From: Anaerobacillus isosaccharinicus
GTDB taxonomy: Bacteria; Bacillota; Bacilli; Bacillales; Anaerobacillaceae
Assembly: GCF_001866075.3 (NCBI RefSeq)
Contig: NZ_CP063356.1
Location: 762,164 to 826,163, forward strand
Length of the DNA stretch: 64,000 nt
Direction of reading: 5' to 3'
Every line of letters starts with the position of its first letter. The first letter of the stretch is position 1. The notes beneath the pieces are model-generated. The model was not told where the DNA came from, ran no database searches, and saw only the letters and a list, made by a program, of their open reading frames with translations. A program made the translations under genes and the position numbers. Below are positions 18,200 through 27,055 of the stretch, in pieces.

Positions 18200-19016
18200 T
18201 TAATTTAATATATTCTGAAAGATTTGCAATAACTCCCTCTCACCAACAGCTACTCTCTCATCCTCTTGCATAGTTGGGAAAAGTCTTAAATACGTGATAG
18301 GTTCCTTTTCTGTTATGACAGGATTGGAGTGATCCCCAGCATATAAACATAGCATACGGACTACACAAGGTCTACCACCTGAATAATTTCCTTCTCCTAT
18401 ATAGAAAAAGGAGAAGTAACTTACTAACTGTTCAGAAATGCTATTGTTATATGACGAATTGTATATATCTTTAAATTTACTGAACTTAGCATCGAGTATA
18501 ACCGTACCATTATGCCACAATGAACCTTCTTTCTTTTTAAAGAAATCTACTTTAAGATCAGGCTTCTTTTTGGCTAAAGGTGTATAAAAATATTCCCCTC
18601 GATCTTTAGATTCTTTAGCAGAATTAGCATGGTAATGATCATACCATACGTGAATAACATTTTCGTCATTCTCAAGAATGAACTTAGAACCTTCAGGTAT
18701 ACTATCCTCAAAATAATAGTTTATAATATTCTCTTTTAGACCAGAGGTTAAGGTATGCCCTAATTGTTTAAAGATATCAACAACTTTAAACAAACAATAA
18801 TACTCATATATTTGCCATGTAGGTTTTAAGACTGGGCTTAATTTTACAGTTTCTCCTTTTTGCTTCTCAATTTGCTGCATGGTTTGAAACATACTATTCA
18901 CTTTGTGGTAATGATAGTCTTTAAAGTTAGGTTTAATATAGTTTCTTTCCACATTAGTGAGAAAAGTATGGTTTAGAAAATATACAATCTTATTTTCAAA
19001 TAATTGTAATAGATTG
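18200..19016 (-). pseudogene. DUF2357/PD-(D/E)XK nuclease (McrC-like), C-terminal half, separated by inversion
   Basis: The open frame begins inside IS66 terminal sequence (GTG at 19036) and encodes about 270 native residues. It contains a PD-(D/E)XK nuclease core: KKPDLKVDFF, then VILDAKFSKFKD, giving the D and D-x-K triad of the DUF2357/PDDEXK_7 family, which pairs with McrB-like AAA ATPases. The first native residues read N-L-L-Q-L-F-E-N-K. The N-terminal half (27039-28092) ends in W-L-N-L at the matching copy of the 8-bp duplication CAATCTAT. Joining nucleotides 27039-28092 to 19008-18200 gives 1863 nt, exactly 621 codons including the stop. The break is therefore a clean IS66 insertion followed by inversion. 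As it stands the fragment lacks a native start and is presumably inactive. Confidence 0.9.
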
Positions 19017-19105
19017 GTAAGCGTCAAATACTCCACACCTTCTAATAATTACCGTGTTTTGTGATAATCACATTAACATCAATTGTTAGGAGGTTTTTTA
19101 TGTCA
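19017..19105 (+). repeat. 89-bp tandem duplication of the IS66 left end
   Basis: Bases 19017-19105 repeat 19106-19194: the GTAAGCGTCAAAT terminus through the tnpA ribosome binding site and the first codons. The junction lies at ATGTCA-GTA, where the IS terminus and the internal sequence share GTA. The other IS66 copy (28093-30541) has a single left end. Confidence 0.93.
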
Positions 19106-19188
19106 GTAAGCGTCAAATACTCCACACCTTCTAATAATTACCGTGTTTTGTGATAATCACATTAACATCAATTGTTAGGAGGTTTTTT

Positions 19189-19512
19189 ATGTCAGTAGAT
19201 GAACGTAAACAAATGTGGGAAGATCGCATCGACGCCTACAGATCCAGTGGAGTGCCAAGTGTCAAAGCTTGGTGTGAACAAAATCAAGTAGGTGTTCAAA
19301 GTATGTATAGCTGGATGAAAAGATTGGAAACTGAGCCGACTCACGTCGCTTATCCTCTTACACAATGGGTTGCCATTGATTCATCCAACTCGATTGAAGA
19401 AACAGCTACTTTAACAGTTAAGGTAGGCGATGTTTCAATCGAAATTAAAGAAGGCTTCAGCCATTCACTTTTAAATGAAGTACTTCAGGTTCTTCAATCC
19501 CATGTTAAGTAA
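19189..19512 (+). CDS. tnpA: IS66 accessory protein TnpA (copy 1)
   Basis: A 107-residue IS66 Orf1 protein with an N-terminal helix-turn-helix (RIDAYRSSGVPSVKAWCEQNQ, followed by VQSMYSWMKRL) of the transposase-8 type. It starts at ATG 19189 with TTAGGAGG eight bases upstream. The longer frame from 19150 begins in IS terminal DNA and is not used. Its 3' end overlaps tnpB by 11 bp, typical of IS66. It is required with TnpB for transposition in well-studied IS66 elements, probably as a DNA-binding helper. Confidence 0.88.
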   Translation: MSVDERKQMWEDRIDAYRSSGVPSVKAWCEQNQVGVQSMYSWMKRLETEPTHVAYPLTQWVAIDSSNSIEETATLTVKVGDVSIEIKEGFSHSLLNEVLQVLQSHVK

Positions 19513-19858
19513 AACACCTATTCAACGAGTCTATTTAGCGGCGGGTGCAACAGATCTGAGAAAGTCGATTGATGGTTTGGCAGCGATTGTTCAAATGAGT
19601 TTCCAATTGGATCCTTTCTCTTCCAATCTATTTGTGTTCTGTAATCGCAAACGAGATAAACTAAAGATCCTTCATTGGGATCATAATGGGTTTTGGTTAT
19701 ATTATCGCCGACTGGAAAAAGGCGTTTTTCAATGGCCAGATGAACAAACTACTAAGCCGCTATCGATCAGTCCTCGCCAATTCAACTGGCTCTTGGATGG
19801 ACTTCCACTTGAACAAAAACAAGCCCATCCAAAAATGAGTGCAAAATTTATCATATAG
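19502..19858 (+). CDS. tnpB: IS66 accessory protein TnpB (copy 1)
   Basis: A 118-residue IS66 Orf2-like protein starting [20 protein letters not shown], with the family's [10 protein letters not shown] and [23 protein letters not shown] blocks. ATG 19502 overlaps the tnpA stop, indicating translational coupling. Role in transposition is known genetically; the biochemical function is unclear. Confidence 0.88.
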   Translation: MLSKTPIQRVYLAAGATDLRKSIDGLAAIVQMSFQLDPFSSNLFVFCNRKRDKLKILHWDHNGFWLYYRRLEKGVFQWPDEQTTKPLSISPRQFNWLLDGLPLEQKQAHPKMSAKFII

Positions 19859-19905
19859 AGAGAATTGATCAACCACGACACCTCTCTATATGTTATTCTA
19901 TTTAT

Positions 19906-21501
19906 ATGAGAAAAACGACGAATGAACTACTAGATACAATTGAAGAACTCGCAGCGAAAAATGCGGATTTGGAAAAACAAAAAGAAGTCCTAGAGGCAAA
20001 AATCAAATGGTTGGAAGAGCAATTCCGACTAAGCCAACAAAAGAAATTCGGGGCTTCGAGTGAAAAAACAAATCCGGATCAAATCGAACTTCCTCTTTTT
20101 AATGAAGCTGAAATCACAGCGGATGTAAAAATGGAAGAACCTACACTTGAAACGATTACTTATAATCGAAAGAAGCATGTAGGACAACGAGATGCGAAGC
20201 TTGAAAACTTGCCTACGGAAACGATCCATTATCGTTTATCCGAAGAAGAGCAGGTCTGTTTGTGTTGCGGTGAAACTGTACATGAAATGAGTACGCAAAC
20301 AAGACGTGAGCTAAAAATTATTCCTGCTCAAGTAACAGTCGTTGAACATGTTCGACATATATACAGTTGCCGTCAATGTGAACGCGAAGGAATAGAAACG
20401 CCGGTTGTCACAGCTAAAATGCCTGCGGCAGTCTTTCCAAAAAGTCTCGCTTCTCCTTCTGCAATGGCATATATCATGAATCAAAAATACGTAGAAGGAA
20501 TGCCGTTGTACCGAATCGAAAAACAATTTGAACGGCTGGGTGTCTTTCTATCACGCCAAACGATTGCCAATTGGGTAATATATGGTGCAACAAAGTGGCT
20601 CTCACCGTTATACAATCGCCTGCATGAGTTACTGCTTCATCTTGACCGTCTGCACGCAGATGAAACAACCGTTCAAGTTTTAGCAGAACCTGATAAATTA
20701 GCAACTTCCAAATCCTATATGTGGTTGTATCGATCTGGTCGGGATGTTTCACCGATTGTCTTATATGACTATCAAACTTCTCGCCATAGTAAACACCCGA
20801 AAGCCTTTCTAAAAGGATTTGCGGGCTATCTTCATGTCGATGGTTATGCAGGTTACCATGATATGAAGGATGTGGAGTTAGTTGGCTGTTGGGCGCATTC
20901 ACGCCGTAAATACGACGAAACGCTCAAATCTTTGCCTGCAAGTGTAGATAAATCTACGAGTCTCGCAGCTGAAGGTCTTCACTTCTGTACGCAATTATTT
21001 AAAATTGAAAAACAGATAGAAGAGGAATTTGAAAATTGTAGTCCTGAACAGCGAAAAGAAGAACGTCAAAAACGTAGTCAACCTGTGTTGGACGCTTATT
21101 TGGCATGGCTAAAATCCAAACGCCCTCAAGTTCCACCTAAAAGCAAATTAGGCGATGCCATAAATTATAGTTTAAACCAATGGTCAAAACTCATTGTCTT
21201 TATGAAAGACGGGCGACTTGAACTCGATAATAATAGAGCAGAACGTTCAATTAAACCATTCGTTATGGGAAGAAAAGCATGGTTGTTTGCCCAATCGATG
21301 AAAGGAGCAACCGCCAGTGCGGTCATCTACAGCATTGTCGAAACTGCCAAAGAGAATCAATTAAATCCATTAAATTATTTAACTTATCTTTTTGAACACT
21401 TACCACAAATAGACCTAGATGATCAGGAAGCACTTGACCAATTCCTTCCGTGGTCAAAGTCCATTCCAAATGAATGCAGGATCCCTGCTAAACTTAAATA
21501 A
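19906..21501 (+). CDS. tnpC: IS66 transposase TnpC (copy 1)
   Basis: The 531-residue IS66 transposase. It has an N-terminal leucine-zipper-like coiled coil (to about residue 45), a zinc-finger part ([15 protein letters not shown] and [10 protein letters not shown]), the DDE domain ([38 protein letters not shown] carrying the last acidic residue) and the C-terminal Orf3-like helical tail. The full length indicates an intact, potentially active enzyme. It is identical in sequence to the copy at 28146-29741. Confidence 0.93.
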   Translation: MRKTTNELLDTIEELAAKNADLEKQKEVLEAKIKWLEEQFRLSQQKKFGASSEKTNPDQIELPLFNEAEITADVKMEEPTLETITYNRKKHVGQRDAKLENLPTETIHYRLSEEEQVCLCCGETVHEMSTQTRRELKIIPAQVTVVEHVRHIYSCRQCEREGIETPVVTAKMPAAVFPKSLASPSAMAYIMNQKYVEGMPLYRIEKQFERLGVFLSRQTIANWVIYGATKWLSPLYNRLHELLLHLDRLHADETTVQVLAEPDKLATSKSYMWLYRSGRDVSPIVLYDYQTSRHSKHPKAFLKGFAGYLHVDGYAGYHDMKDVELVGCWAHSRRKYDETLKSLPASVDKSTSLAAEGLHFCTQLFKIEKQIEEEFENCSPEQRKEERQKRSQPVLDAYLAWLKSKRPQVPPKSKLGDAINYSLNQWSKLIVFMKDGRLELDNNRAERSIKPFVMGRKAWLFAQSMKGATASAVIYSIVETAKENQLNPLNYLTYLFEHLPQIDLDDQEALDQFLPWSKSIPNECRIPAKLK

Positions 21502-21714
21502 AGAATACACTAATGCCCACCTGAAAAACTAGGTGGGCATTATTTGACGCTTACGTACATTTAATTTAGCCGATAGCACCAATATTAACACCCACTATAT
21601 ACACTATCTGATAGATAGCAGATATTCGTTAATTGGTGTGCCCCCTGTGTTAGGATAGATGTCGTAAAGGACTTTTAGTGTTATAATTATAAAAAACACA
21701 GAGGAGATAACGAC

Positions 21715-22227
21715 ATGAAAGCACAGCCTGGAAAAACATACTCAAAAGAATTTAAAGAGGCAATAGTTAAACGCATGATGCCACCTAACAACGAACCAGT
21801 CAAGTCACTAAGCGAGGAAACAGGCGTAACGGAAGTCACCTTATATAAATGGCGTAGAGATTCTCGAAGCAACGGTAACGCTACTCCAGGGGATGGACAA
21901 GGGTCTGAGAGATGGAACAGCGAAGATAAGTTTCTAGTTGTGATGGAAACCTACTCTATGAATCAAGCAGAATTAGCAGAGTATTGCCGTAAGAAAGGTT
22001 TGTATAAAGAACAGATTGAAGTTTGGAGATCGGCTTGTTTAAGTGCAAATGGTCGTGAATCTGATCAAACCAAGTTGTTGAGCCAAGAGTTAAAAGAAGA
22101 AAAGAAACGCACAAAAACAATAGAGCAGGACTTAAGAAAAAAGGAGAAAGCGCTTGCCGAAGCAGCAGCGTTATTACTACTTAGAAAAAAGGCCCAAGCG
22201 GTCTGGGGGGATCCCGAGGAAGAATGA
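21715..22227 (+). CDS. IS3-family transposase OrfA
   Basis: A 170-residue protein with an N-terminal HTH (YSKEFKEAIVKRMM, then LSEETGVTEVTLYKWRRDSR), a second DNA-binding section and a C-terminal leucine-zipper-like helix (KEEKKRTKTIEQDLRKKEKA). This is the OrfA arrangement of IS3-type elements with a long OrfA. ATG follows GAGGAGATAACGAC. The stop overlaps the OrfB start by 4 bp (ATGA), so OrfB is translated by re-initiation or as part of a coupled pair. Confidence 0.85.
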   Translation: MKAQPGKTYSKEFKEAIVKRMMPPNNEPVKSLSEETGVTEVTLYKWRRDSRSNGNATPGDGQGSERWNSEDKFLVVMETYSMNQAELAEYCRKKGLYKEQIEVWRSACLSANGRESDQTKLLSQELKEEKKRTKTIEQDLRKKEKALAEAAALLLLRKKAQAVWGDPEEE

Positions 22228-23261
22228 TTAGCCCGTCAGATCGCGCATTAGCAGTCGAACTCATCCAAGAAGCCAACCAAAATGGTGCGCGATTGACCGA
22301 AGCCTGTAAAGAGTTGAATATAAGTGTACGAACATATGAACGTTGGGTAGCTGATGGCGGAGTCAAGGAGGATCAACGTCCACTTGCCAAACGTCCGGAG
22401 CCGAAAAATAAACTAACTCCTGAAGAAAGACAGGAAATCATTGAAGTAGTTAAGAAAGAAGAGTTTGAGAACTTACCACCTTCTCAAATTGTACCTAAAT
22501 TGGCGGATCAGTCGATCTATATTGCGTCAGAATCTACCTTTTATCGAGTATTGCGAATGGAGTCGATGCAAAACCATCGTGGTAGGAGTAAAAGGCCACA
22601 ATGGAAATTGCCAGAGAGCTATTTAGCCATAAAACCAAATGAAGTGTGGACATGGGACATTACATGGCTTCCGGGTCCTATTAAAGGTGCCTATTTTAGG
22701 CTATACATGGTGATTGATATATTTAGTAGAATGCCAGTTGGTTGGGAAGTGTGGGAACATGAGGATGCCTTGTATGCGGAAGAGTTGATTAAAAAGTCCA
22801 TTATCAGTGAAAAAATTGCAGGTAAACCGTTAGTTTTACATTCTGATAACGGAAGCCCAATGAAAGCCGCAACATTTCAGGCGCTATTAGAGAAACTAGG
22901 AATTACAAAATCCTATTCAAGACCGCGTGTAAGTAATGATAATCCTTATTCTGAAGCCATGTTTCGGACGATGAAGTATCGGCCAGAATACCCTCATCAA
23001 GGGTTTAAATCACTAGAAGCAGCACGAGAATGGGCAGGGAAGTTTGTCCGTTGGTATGCTTATGAACATCAGCATAGTGGACTAAACTTTGTAACTCCAC
23101 ATCAATGCCATACAGGGGAATATATCAAAATTCTTGAGAAGCGAAAAGAAGTCTATGAGCAAGCAAAATCCAAACATCCAGAACGTTGGTCGCGATCAAC
23201 ACGAGATTGGTCTGCTCACAAATCAGTAGCACTAAATCCAATTAAAGATCAACTAGAATAG
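22224..23261 (+). CDS. IS3-family transposase OrfB (DDE integrase)
   Basis: A 345-residue integrase-type transposase: HTH_21-like N-terminus, then an rve core with Asp in WTWDITWLPGP, Asp in LHSDNGSPMK and Glu in NPYSEAMFRTMKY. All three acidic residues and the downstream HQHSGLNFVTP motif of the family are present, so it looks intact. It lies in the former upstream region of the coiled-coil/AAA operon and inside the segment inverted by IS66. Confidence 0.9.
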   Translation: MISPSDRALAVELIQEANQNGARLTEACKELNISVRTYERWVADGGVKEDQRPLAKRPEPKNKLTPEERQEIIEVVKKEEFENLPPSQIVPKLADQSIYIASESTFYRVLRMESMQNHRGRSKRPQWKLPESYLAIKPNEVWTWDITWLPGPIKGAYFRLYMVIDIFSRMPVGWEVWEHEDALYAEELIKKSIISEKIAGKPLVLHSDNGSPMKAATFQALLEKLGITKSYSRPRVSNDNPYSEAMFRTMKYRPEYPHQGFKSLEAAREWAGKFVRWYAYEHQHSGLNFVTPHQCHTGEYIKILEKRKEVYEQAKSKHPERWSRSTRDWSAHKSVALNPIKDQLE

Positions 23262-23274
23262 TCAAATATATTAC

Positions 23275-23322
23275 CCTCTTCATCAAGGATTAGTTTGTAA
23301 AAGGTAATCTTTGATGAAGAGG
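23275..23322. terminator. Hairpin downstream of IS3 OrfB
   Basis: CCTCTTCATCAAGGATTA (23275-23292) pairs with TAATCTTTGATGAAGAGG (23305-23322) with one mismatch. No long T-run follows, so it may be a terminator or part of the element end. Confidence 0.45.
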
Positions 23323-23705
23323 CCACCAAGCGATAGCGCGGTAGGATTTCGAATAATTTTTTGAAAGTAAAAAAACGACAACTTTCTTGACAAACACCGT
23401 GTGCTAATTAGTATGCTAAAACCATCAATTAATTGTAAAGAATATTGATGTATCAAAAAAATGAGCACCAATTATATTGTTAATTGGCACTCATATTATG
23501 TTGTAAATTTAAAATTTCTACTTCAATCGGAACCTTTAGAATATATATTTCCTCTTTTTTTATTCATTACATTATTTTCTTATTTTGTATAAAATATAGA
23601 TAGGAATTACATCTTAGTTATAAACTTAACAAATATTTTAGGAGATGGTTTAGTTGGGGTATTTTGTTTATATTCTATAAAATAAATATAAAAGAAGGGT
23701 GAGCC
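23323..23705. other. Upstream region of the coiled-coil/AAA/nuclease operon
   Basis: 383 bp of AT-rich DNA without a gene. It should hold the operon promoter. A weak candidate is TTGGGG (about 23654) with TATAAA 16 bp later, and the ribosome binding site GAAGGGTGAG precedes ATG 23706. A leftward terminator-like hairpin lies at 23453-23494. Confidence 0.35.
23453..23494 (-). terminator. Leftward terminator-like hairpin
   Basis: ATGAGCACCAATTA and TAATTGGCACTCAT form a 14-bp stem with a short bulge; on the minus strand it is followed by seven T residues. No minus-strand gene ends here. In the pre-inversion arrangement it would have pointed away from the defence operon, so it may end a small or lost transcript. 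Confidence 0.4.
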
Positions 23706-25001
23706 ATGAATGATATTTTATTATTATTGAGAACATTGACTAGAGGGGAAATAATAGCGATTATTCAACAGTTTGGTATTCCAGTAACAGGCTTCACGGC
23801 GAGACTAGACCGAGCACCAATTAAACTTTTAATCTCTTCTCTTAAAAGTGAATTAGAGAATGGTTTATTAAAACGTAAAAGAAAAAGAGGGAAAAAGTTT
23901 ACGGAACCACAAGAAGTCTATGAGTATTTAGCATATCGTTATCTCCAAAATGATAATGAAATCGTTTTAGAAGAAATAGTTGAAAAAGTTCAGGTAGAAG
24001 AATACTATTCTAGGGCTGCTGTATTAGCCATTTTATACCTTCATTTTAAAGAGCTTCTTGAAGAGAAACGTTCAAAAATTGAAGATAATATAGAACAAGA
24101 TGAATTTATATTAAAGGGGATTGTTGAAGAACTATCCCTAGAAGAAAAGATGGGGAGATACCAAGATAAATTACTGGAGAGTGAAAGAAATGAACAAGAC
24201 TTAAAAGCTTTAGAATTAATGATCATAGAAGAACTAGGAGAAGAGGAATACTTAGAAATTAAAGAAAAAGTGAACCAAGGGGACGAAACTTTATATCGTA
24301 TGTTACGAGAAACGAGAAATTTTGGCGATTATGTGCTTTTTGTTCCGTTCTTATTAGAGAATCGACGCTATACCCAAAAAGATTATGCATCGCTCTTAGT
24401 AGCTGTATTATTGGAATACAGTAAGAGAACCCAATCAAGTAAAGAGCGTAATCAAAAAGCCTTAGAGTATGCGGATAGAGAATTAGAAAGGCTTAAAATG
24501 GTGTTAAAGGAAAAAAATGATAAACATTCCAAACTTCTACAGGAAAATGATAAACTTCAAACAGAGTATAACGAACTTCACCATGAACTGCAGACATATA
24601 AAAGGGAATGTGAAAATCATCAGAGTTTTGTAGAACAAGCAACCCAACAAATCGTTGAAATCAATATGTTAACGAATTATATAAAACAGGTACTTGAAAA
24701 AGAACAGATTATTATTGTTACAAATGAAATCTATTTTCACAATAATTTGTTATTTGAAAATCGCGTAATCGACTTAGATACTTTCAACTCTGAGATAAAA
24801 AGTAAAATCAGTCGTTTCCTAGAAGGAAAAGTGATTTTTATTACTCGTGTTTCTTATCAGAGTACAGAAAAATGGATCAAACATTCCAGTTATTTGAAAG
24901 CAAAAGGTATACCTTATTGTGAATTGTCGGGGTACGAGATTGAAGAATACTTGGAGCAAATATTTGAGTTTTTATATACGAGGGAGAGATATACTCTATG
25001 A
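23706..25001 (+). CDS. Coiled-coil protein of unknown function, first gene of McrBC-like operon
   Basis: A 431-residue protein not matched to any family I know with confidence. Residues 1-70 are helical and basic (LLKRKRKRGKKF), 70-230 are acidic helical, 240-332 are strongly heptad-like coiled coil (ALEYADRELERLKMVLKEKN onward), and 333-425 look like a small alpha/beta domain (QIIIVTNEIYF, then GKVIFITRVSYQSTEKW, then AKGIPYCELSGYE). The last block vaguely recalls DUF2325-type Rossmann-like domains. The stop overlaps the next gene by 4 bp (ATGA), so it is co-translated with the AAA ATPase. A coiled-coil partner suggests a sensor or scaffold role in a type IV-restriction-like system; that is inference. 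Confidence 0.75.
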   Translation: MNDILLLLRTLTRGEIIAIIQQFGIPVTGFTARLDRAPIKLLISSLKSELENGLLKRKRKRGKKFTEPQEVYEYLAYRYLQNDNEIVLEEIVEKVQVEEYYSRAAVLAILYLHFKELLEEKRSKIEDNIEQDEFILKGIVEELSLEEKMGRYQDKLLESERNEQDLKALELMIIEELGEEEYLEIKEKVNQGDETLYRMLRETRNFGDYVLFVPFLLENRRYTQKDYASLLVAVLLEYSKRTQSSKERNQKALEYADRELERLKMVLKEKNDKHSKLLQENDKLQTEYNELHHELQTYKRECENHQSFVEQATQQIVEINMLTNYIKQVLEKEQIIIVTNEIYFHNNLLFENRVIDLDTFNSEIKSKISRFLEGKVIFITRVSYQSTEKWIKHSSYLKAKGIPYCELSGYEIEEYLEQIFEFLYTRERYTL

Positions 25002-27055
25002 GAGTGGCAGAATCGAGACAGTTAGATCGTACAGATGAAAAAATGATAGAAGAGTGCTTTGTTATGGGGAAACTAGCTGAGGATGGGCCTGAACTACCAA
25101 GACTTGGTGATGAATTTGGAAAATCAGTGTCCTACCGTGATTTTAACGGAAATCAAGTTGTGGTGTTTTATATACAACCTTTATCACGAGAGCCAGAGAA
25201 ATTACAAACCGTTTTAGGTAAATCGGGAACAGAAGTATATATATCATTTGATGATAAAAATAAGAGATATTTAGATAGATATGGCTATTCAAAGGAAGAT
25301 GATAAGGTTGCTTTTTTAAAAGAACACTTCAAAAATCGCTTAATTCTATTTAGACCGATTTTATCCTACGAACATAAAGCTTTAAGGTATCATTATAACT
25401 TTCAAATTCTCTTGGATGAAAAGTTAGATACTCAAATTACACTGAATTCAAAATTCTTTGTTCCGCTTCCAACTTATTCGCAACACTCTCATCAAATGTT
25501 TGAAAGTAGATTAGTTTCTGCTAAACCTATTGAATTATCTTCCTATAACCATGCAATGGAGATCCCTGAATTTATCGTTTGTGGGGATTATTTATACTAT
25601 ATTGTTGAAGAAGATAGTTTTAAAAAATATAAGGTAAATCAAAATCATAACCTTTATATTTGTGAAAAACCCGAAGGTATTCGTCGTATTAAAAAACCTA
25701 AAGATTTCGAACGCTATATCAAGTTAGGCCATAAAGATGTTGCTTTTGCACCAATTGAAGAGACAAAAAAATGGATTGACGAGTGCAACGAATACGGTGA
25801 GAGTATACCTGATATCTTAAAGGATCGAGTAAGAGAAACAACAAAAGAAACGAAAAAGGATACAATAAAAGAGGATAGTAAAGTAAATCAGGATACTTCA
25901 TCCTTCTCACAGGATGAAATTATTGTAAATGAGAGTGACTTTGTTCAACGTTTAGACTATTTGGCGAGAAAAAAGAAATTACGTTATGCCTTGGATGATA
26001 TATATAATTTTCATACGTCTTTAAAGACTTCCAATTTCACAATACTAGGAGGTATGAGTGGTACAGGGAAAACAGAACTCGCTATGCTATATTCAGAAGC
26101 ACTTAAAATGAAAATGGGAGAAAATCTCCTGTTTATTCCAGTGAGACCCTCTTTTACAGAACCGAGTGATTTATTTGGATTTTTAAATCCACAAACAGGC
26201 GTTTATCATGAAAGTGAAGTCGGTCTTGTATCGTTTTTATACCAGGCAAGTATAGATAAAAATAAAATGCATATGGTCCTATTTGATGAAATGAATTTAG
26301 GTCAAGTTGAGCACTATTTTAGTGATTTTATTTCCATTTTAGAGTTAGAGAAGGGGAAGAGGGTGTTGCGCCTTTTTAATGAGGGGGCAAACTGCGTTCA
26401 GCCTCACCTACGAGGTGGAATTCCTATCGGGGATAATGTACTTTTTGTTGGTACTGCTAATTTTGATGAAACCACTAGAGACTTTTCAAATAGAATGCTA
26501 GACCGTAGCAATGTCATCATTTTAGAGAAACTCTCCTTTTTAGAAGCTCAGAAATATGAGTTAGAAGATATCGATTCCCTTCAAGATTATGAAGAAAAGG
26601 AAAAAACTAAAGTGAACCATCCAGAAGCGGTGATTACAGCTAAAACATTCAATTCATGGATTAGTGAAAAGAAATCACTTTCATTTTTAAAAGAATATGA
26701 GTTATCGCTCTTAGATAACTTACATGAAGAGATTAGTAGCTATGATTCTCAAACAGGTGTTTCTTTCCGTATTGCTAAACAAATTGCTCACTACTTAGAA
26801 AATGTGCCAAAAGATGAAGAAGGTAATCTGTTCATCGAGCGTACTACGGCTTTTGATTATCAAATTAAGCAAAGAATTCTTTCTAAAATCCGAGGTCATA
26901 AAGAGCAAATTGAAAACCTTGTCGGTAATGAGGATGATTATAATGGAAGACTAGGTATTATCATCTCCGGAGACGGGGTAGCAAATTTTGAAAAATCTCT
27001 GGCTTATCTAAAACAAAAGGCGAAAGAGTTGAAACGAAATGGCTATACATTGTAA
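24998..27055 (+). CDS. McrB-like AAA+ ATPase
   Basis: A 685-residue protein. The N-terminal 300 residues form an uncharacterised beta-rich, possibly target-binding region ending in a charged low-complexity linker (TTKETKKDTIKEDSK). The AAA+ domain follows: Walker A GGMSGTGKTE (351-360), Walker B MVLFDEMN (426-433), sensor-1 LFVGTANFDET (482-492) and an arginine-finger-like NRMLDRS (498-504). This pattern is typical of AAA proteins adjoining DUF2357 nucleases. The McrB GTP-specificity motif MNxxD is replaced by TANFD, so it may use ATP. It overlaps the upstream gene by 4 bp and the nuclease gene by 17 bp, forming a tight operon. It presumably powers DNA or RNA translocation for the nuclease. 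Confidence 0.82.
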   Translation: MRVAESRQLDRTDEKMIEECFVMGKLAEDGPELPRLGDEFGKSVSYRDFNGNQVVVFYIQPLSREPEKLQTVLGKSGTEVYISFDDKNKRYLDRYGYSKEDDKVAFLKEHFKNRLILFRPILSYEHKALRYHYNFQILLDEKLDTQITLNSKFFVPLPTYSQHSHQMFESRLVSAKPIELSSYNHAMEIPEFIVCGDYLYYIVEEDSFKKYKVNQNHNLYICEKPEGIRRIKKPKDFERYIKLGHKDVAFAPIEETKKWIDECNEYGESIPDILKDRVRETTKETKKDTIKEDSKVNQDTSSFSQDEIIVNESDFVQRLDYLARKKKLRYALDDIYNFHTSLKTSNFTILGGMSGTGKTELAMLYSEALKMKMGENLLFIPVRPSFTEPSDLFGFLNPQTGVYHESEVGLVSFLYQASIDKNKMHMVLFDEMNLGQVEHYFSDFISILELEKGKRVLRLFNEGANCVQPHLRGGIPIGDNVLFVGTANFDETTRDFSNRMLDRSNVIILEKLSFLEAQKYELEDIDSLQDYEEKEKTKVNHPEAVITAKTFNSWISEKKSLSFLKEYELSLLDNLHEEISSYDSQTGVSFRIAKQIAHYLENVPKDEEGNLFIERTTAFDYQIKQRILSKIRGHKEQIENLVGNEDDYNGRLGIIISGDGVANFEKSLAYLKQKAKELKRNGYTL

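Larger units (their letters stand above)
19106..21554 (+). mobile_element. IS66-family insertion sequence, copy 1 (2449 bp)
   Basis: Bounded by GTAAGCGTCAAAT and its complement ATTTGACGCTTAC, and carrying tnpA, tnpB and tnpC. It has the same length as copy 2 at 28093-30541 in inverted orientation; the encoded proteins of the two copies are identical. The flanking octamers do not match each other (ATAGATTG before the duplicated end at 19009-19016, GTACATTT after at 21555-21562). Each matches the flank of copy 2 in reverse complement, the mark of recombination between the two copies. Confidence 0.95.
21630..23322 (+). mobile_element. IS3-family element, limits uncertain
   Basis: The two transposase genes are preceded by a GTGTGCCCCCTGTG stretch near 21637 that looks like an IS end. 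No reverse complement of it occurs downstream, so the terminal repeats and target duplication cannot be placed. The right limit is set provisionally at the hairpin that ends at 23322. Confidence 0.5.

Noticed and set aside
20029..20902. Open frames antisense to IS66 tnpC (also at 28745-29618)
   Set aside because: Exact shadows repeated in both IS copies; composition is that of reverse-translated transposase.
21555..23705. IS3 terminal inverted repeats
   Set aside because: The GTGTGCCCCCTGTG candidate at the left has no partner on the right, so the ends were not claimed as precise.
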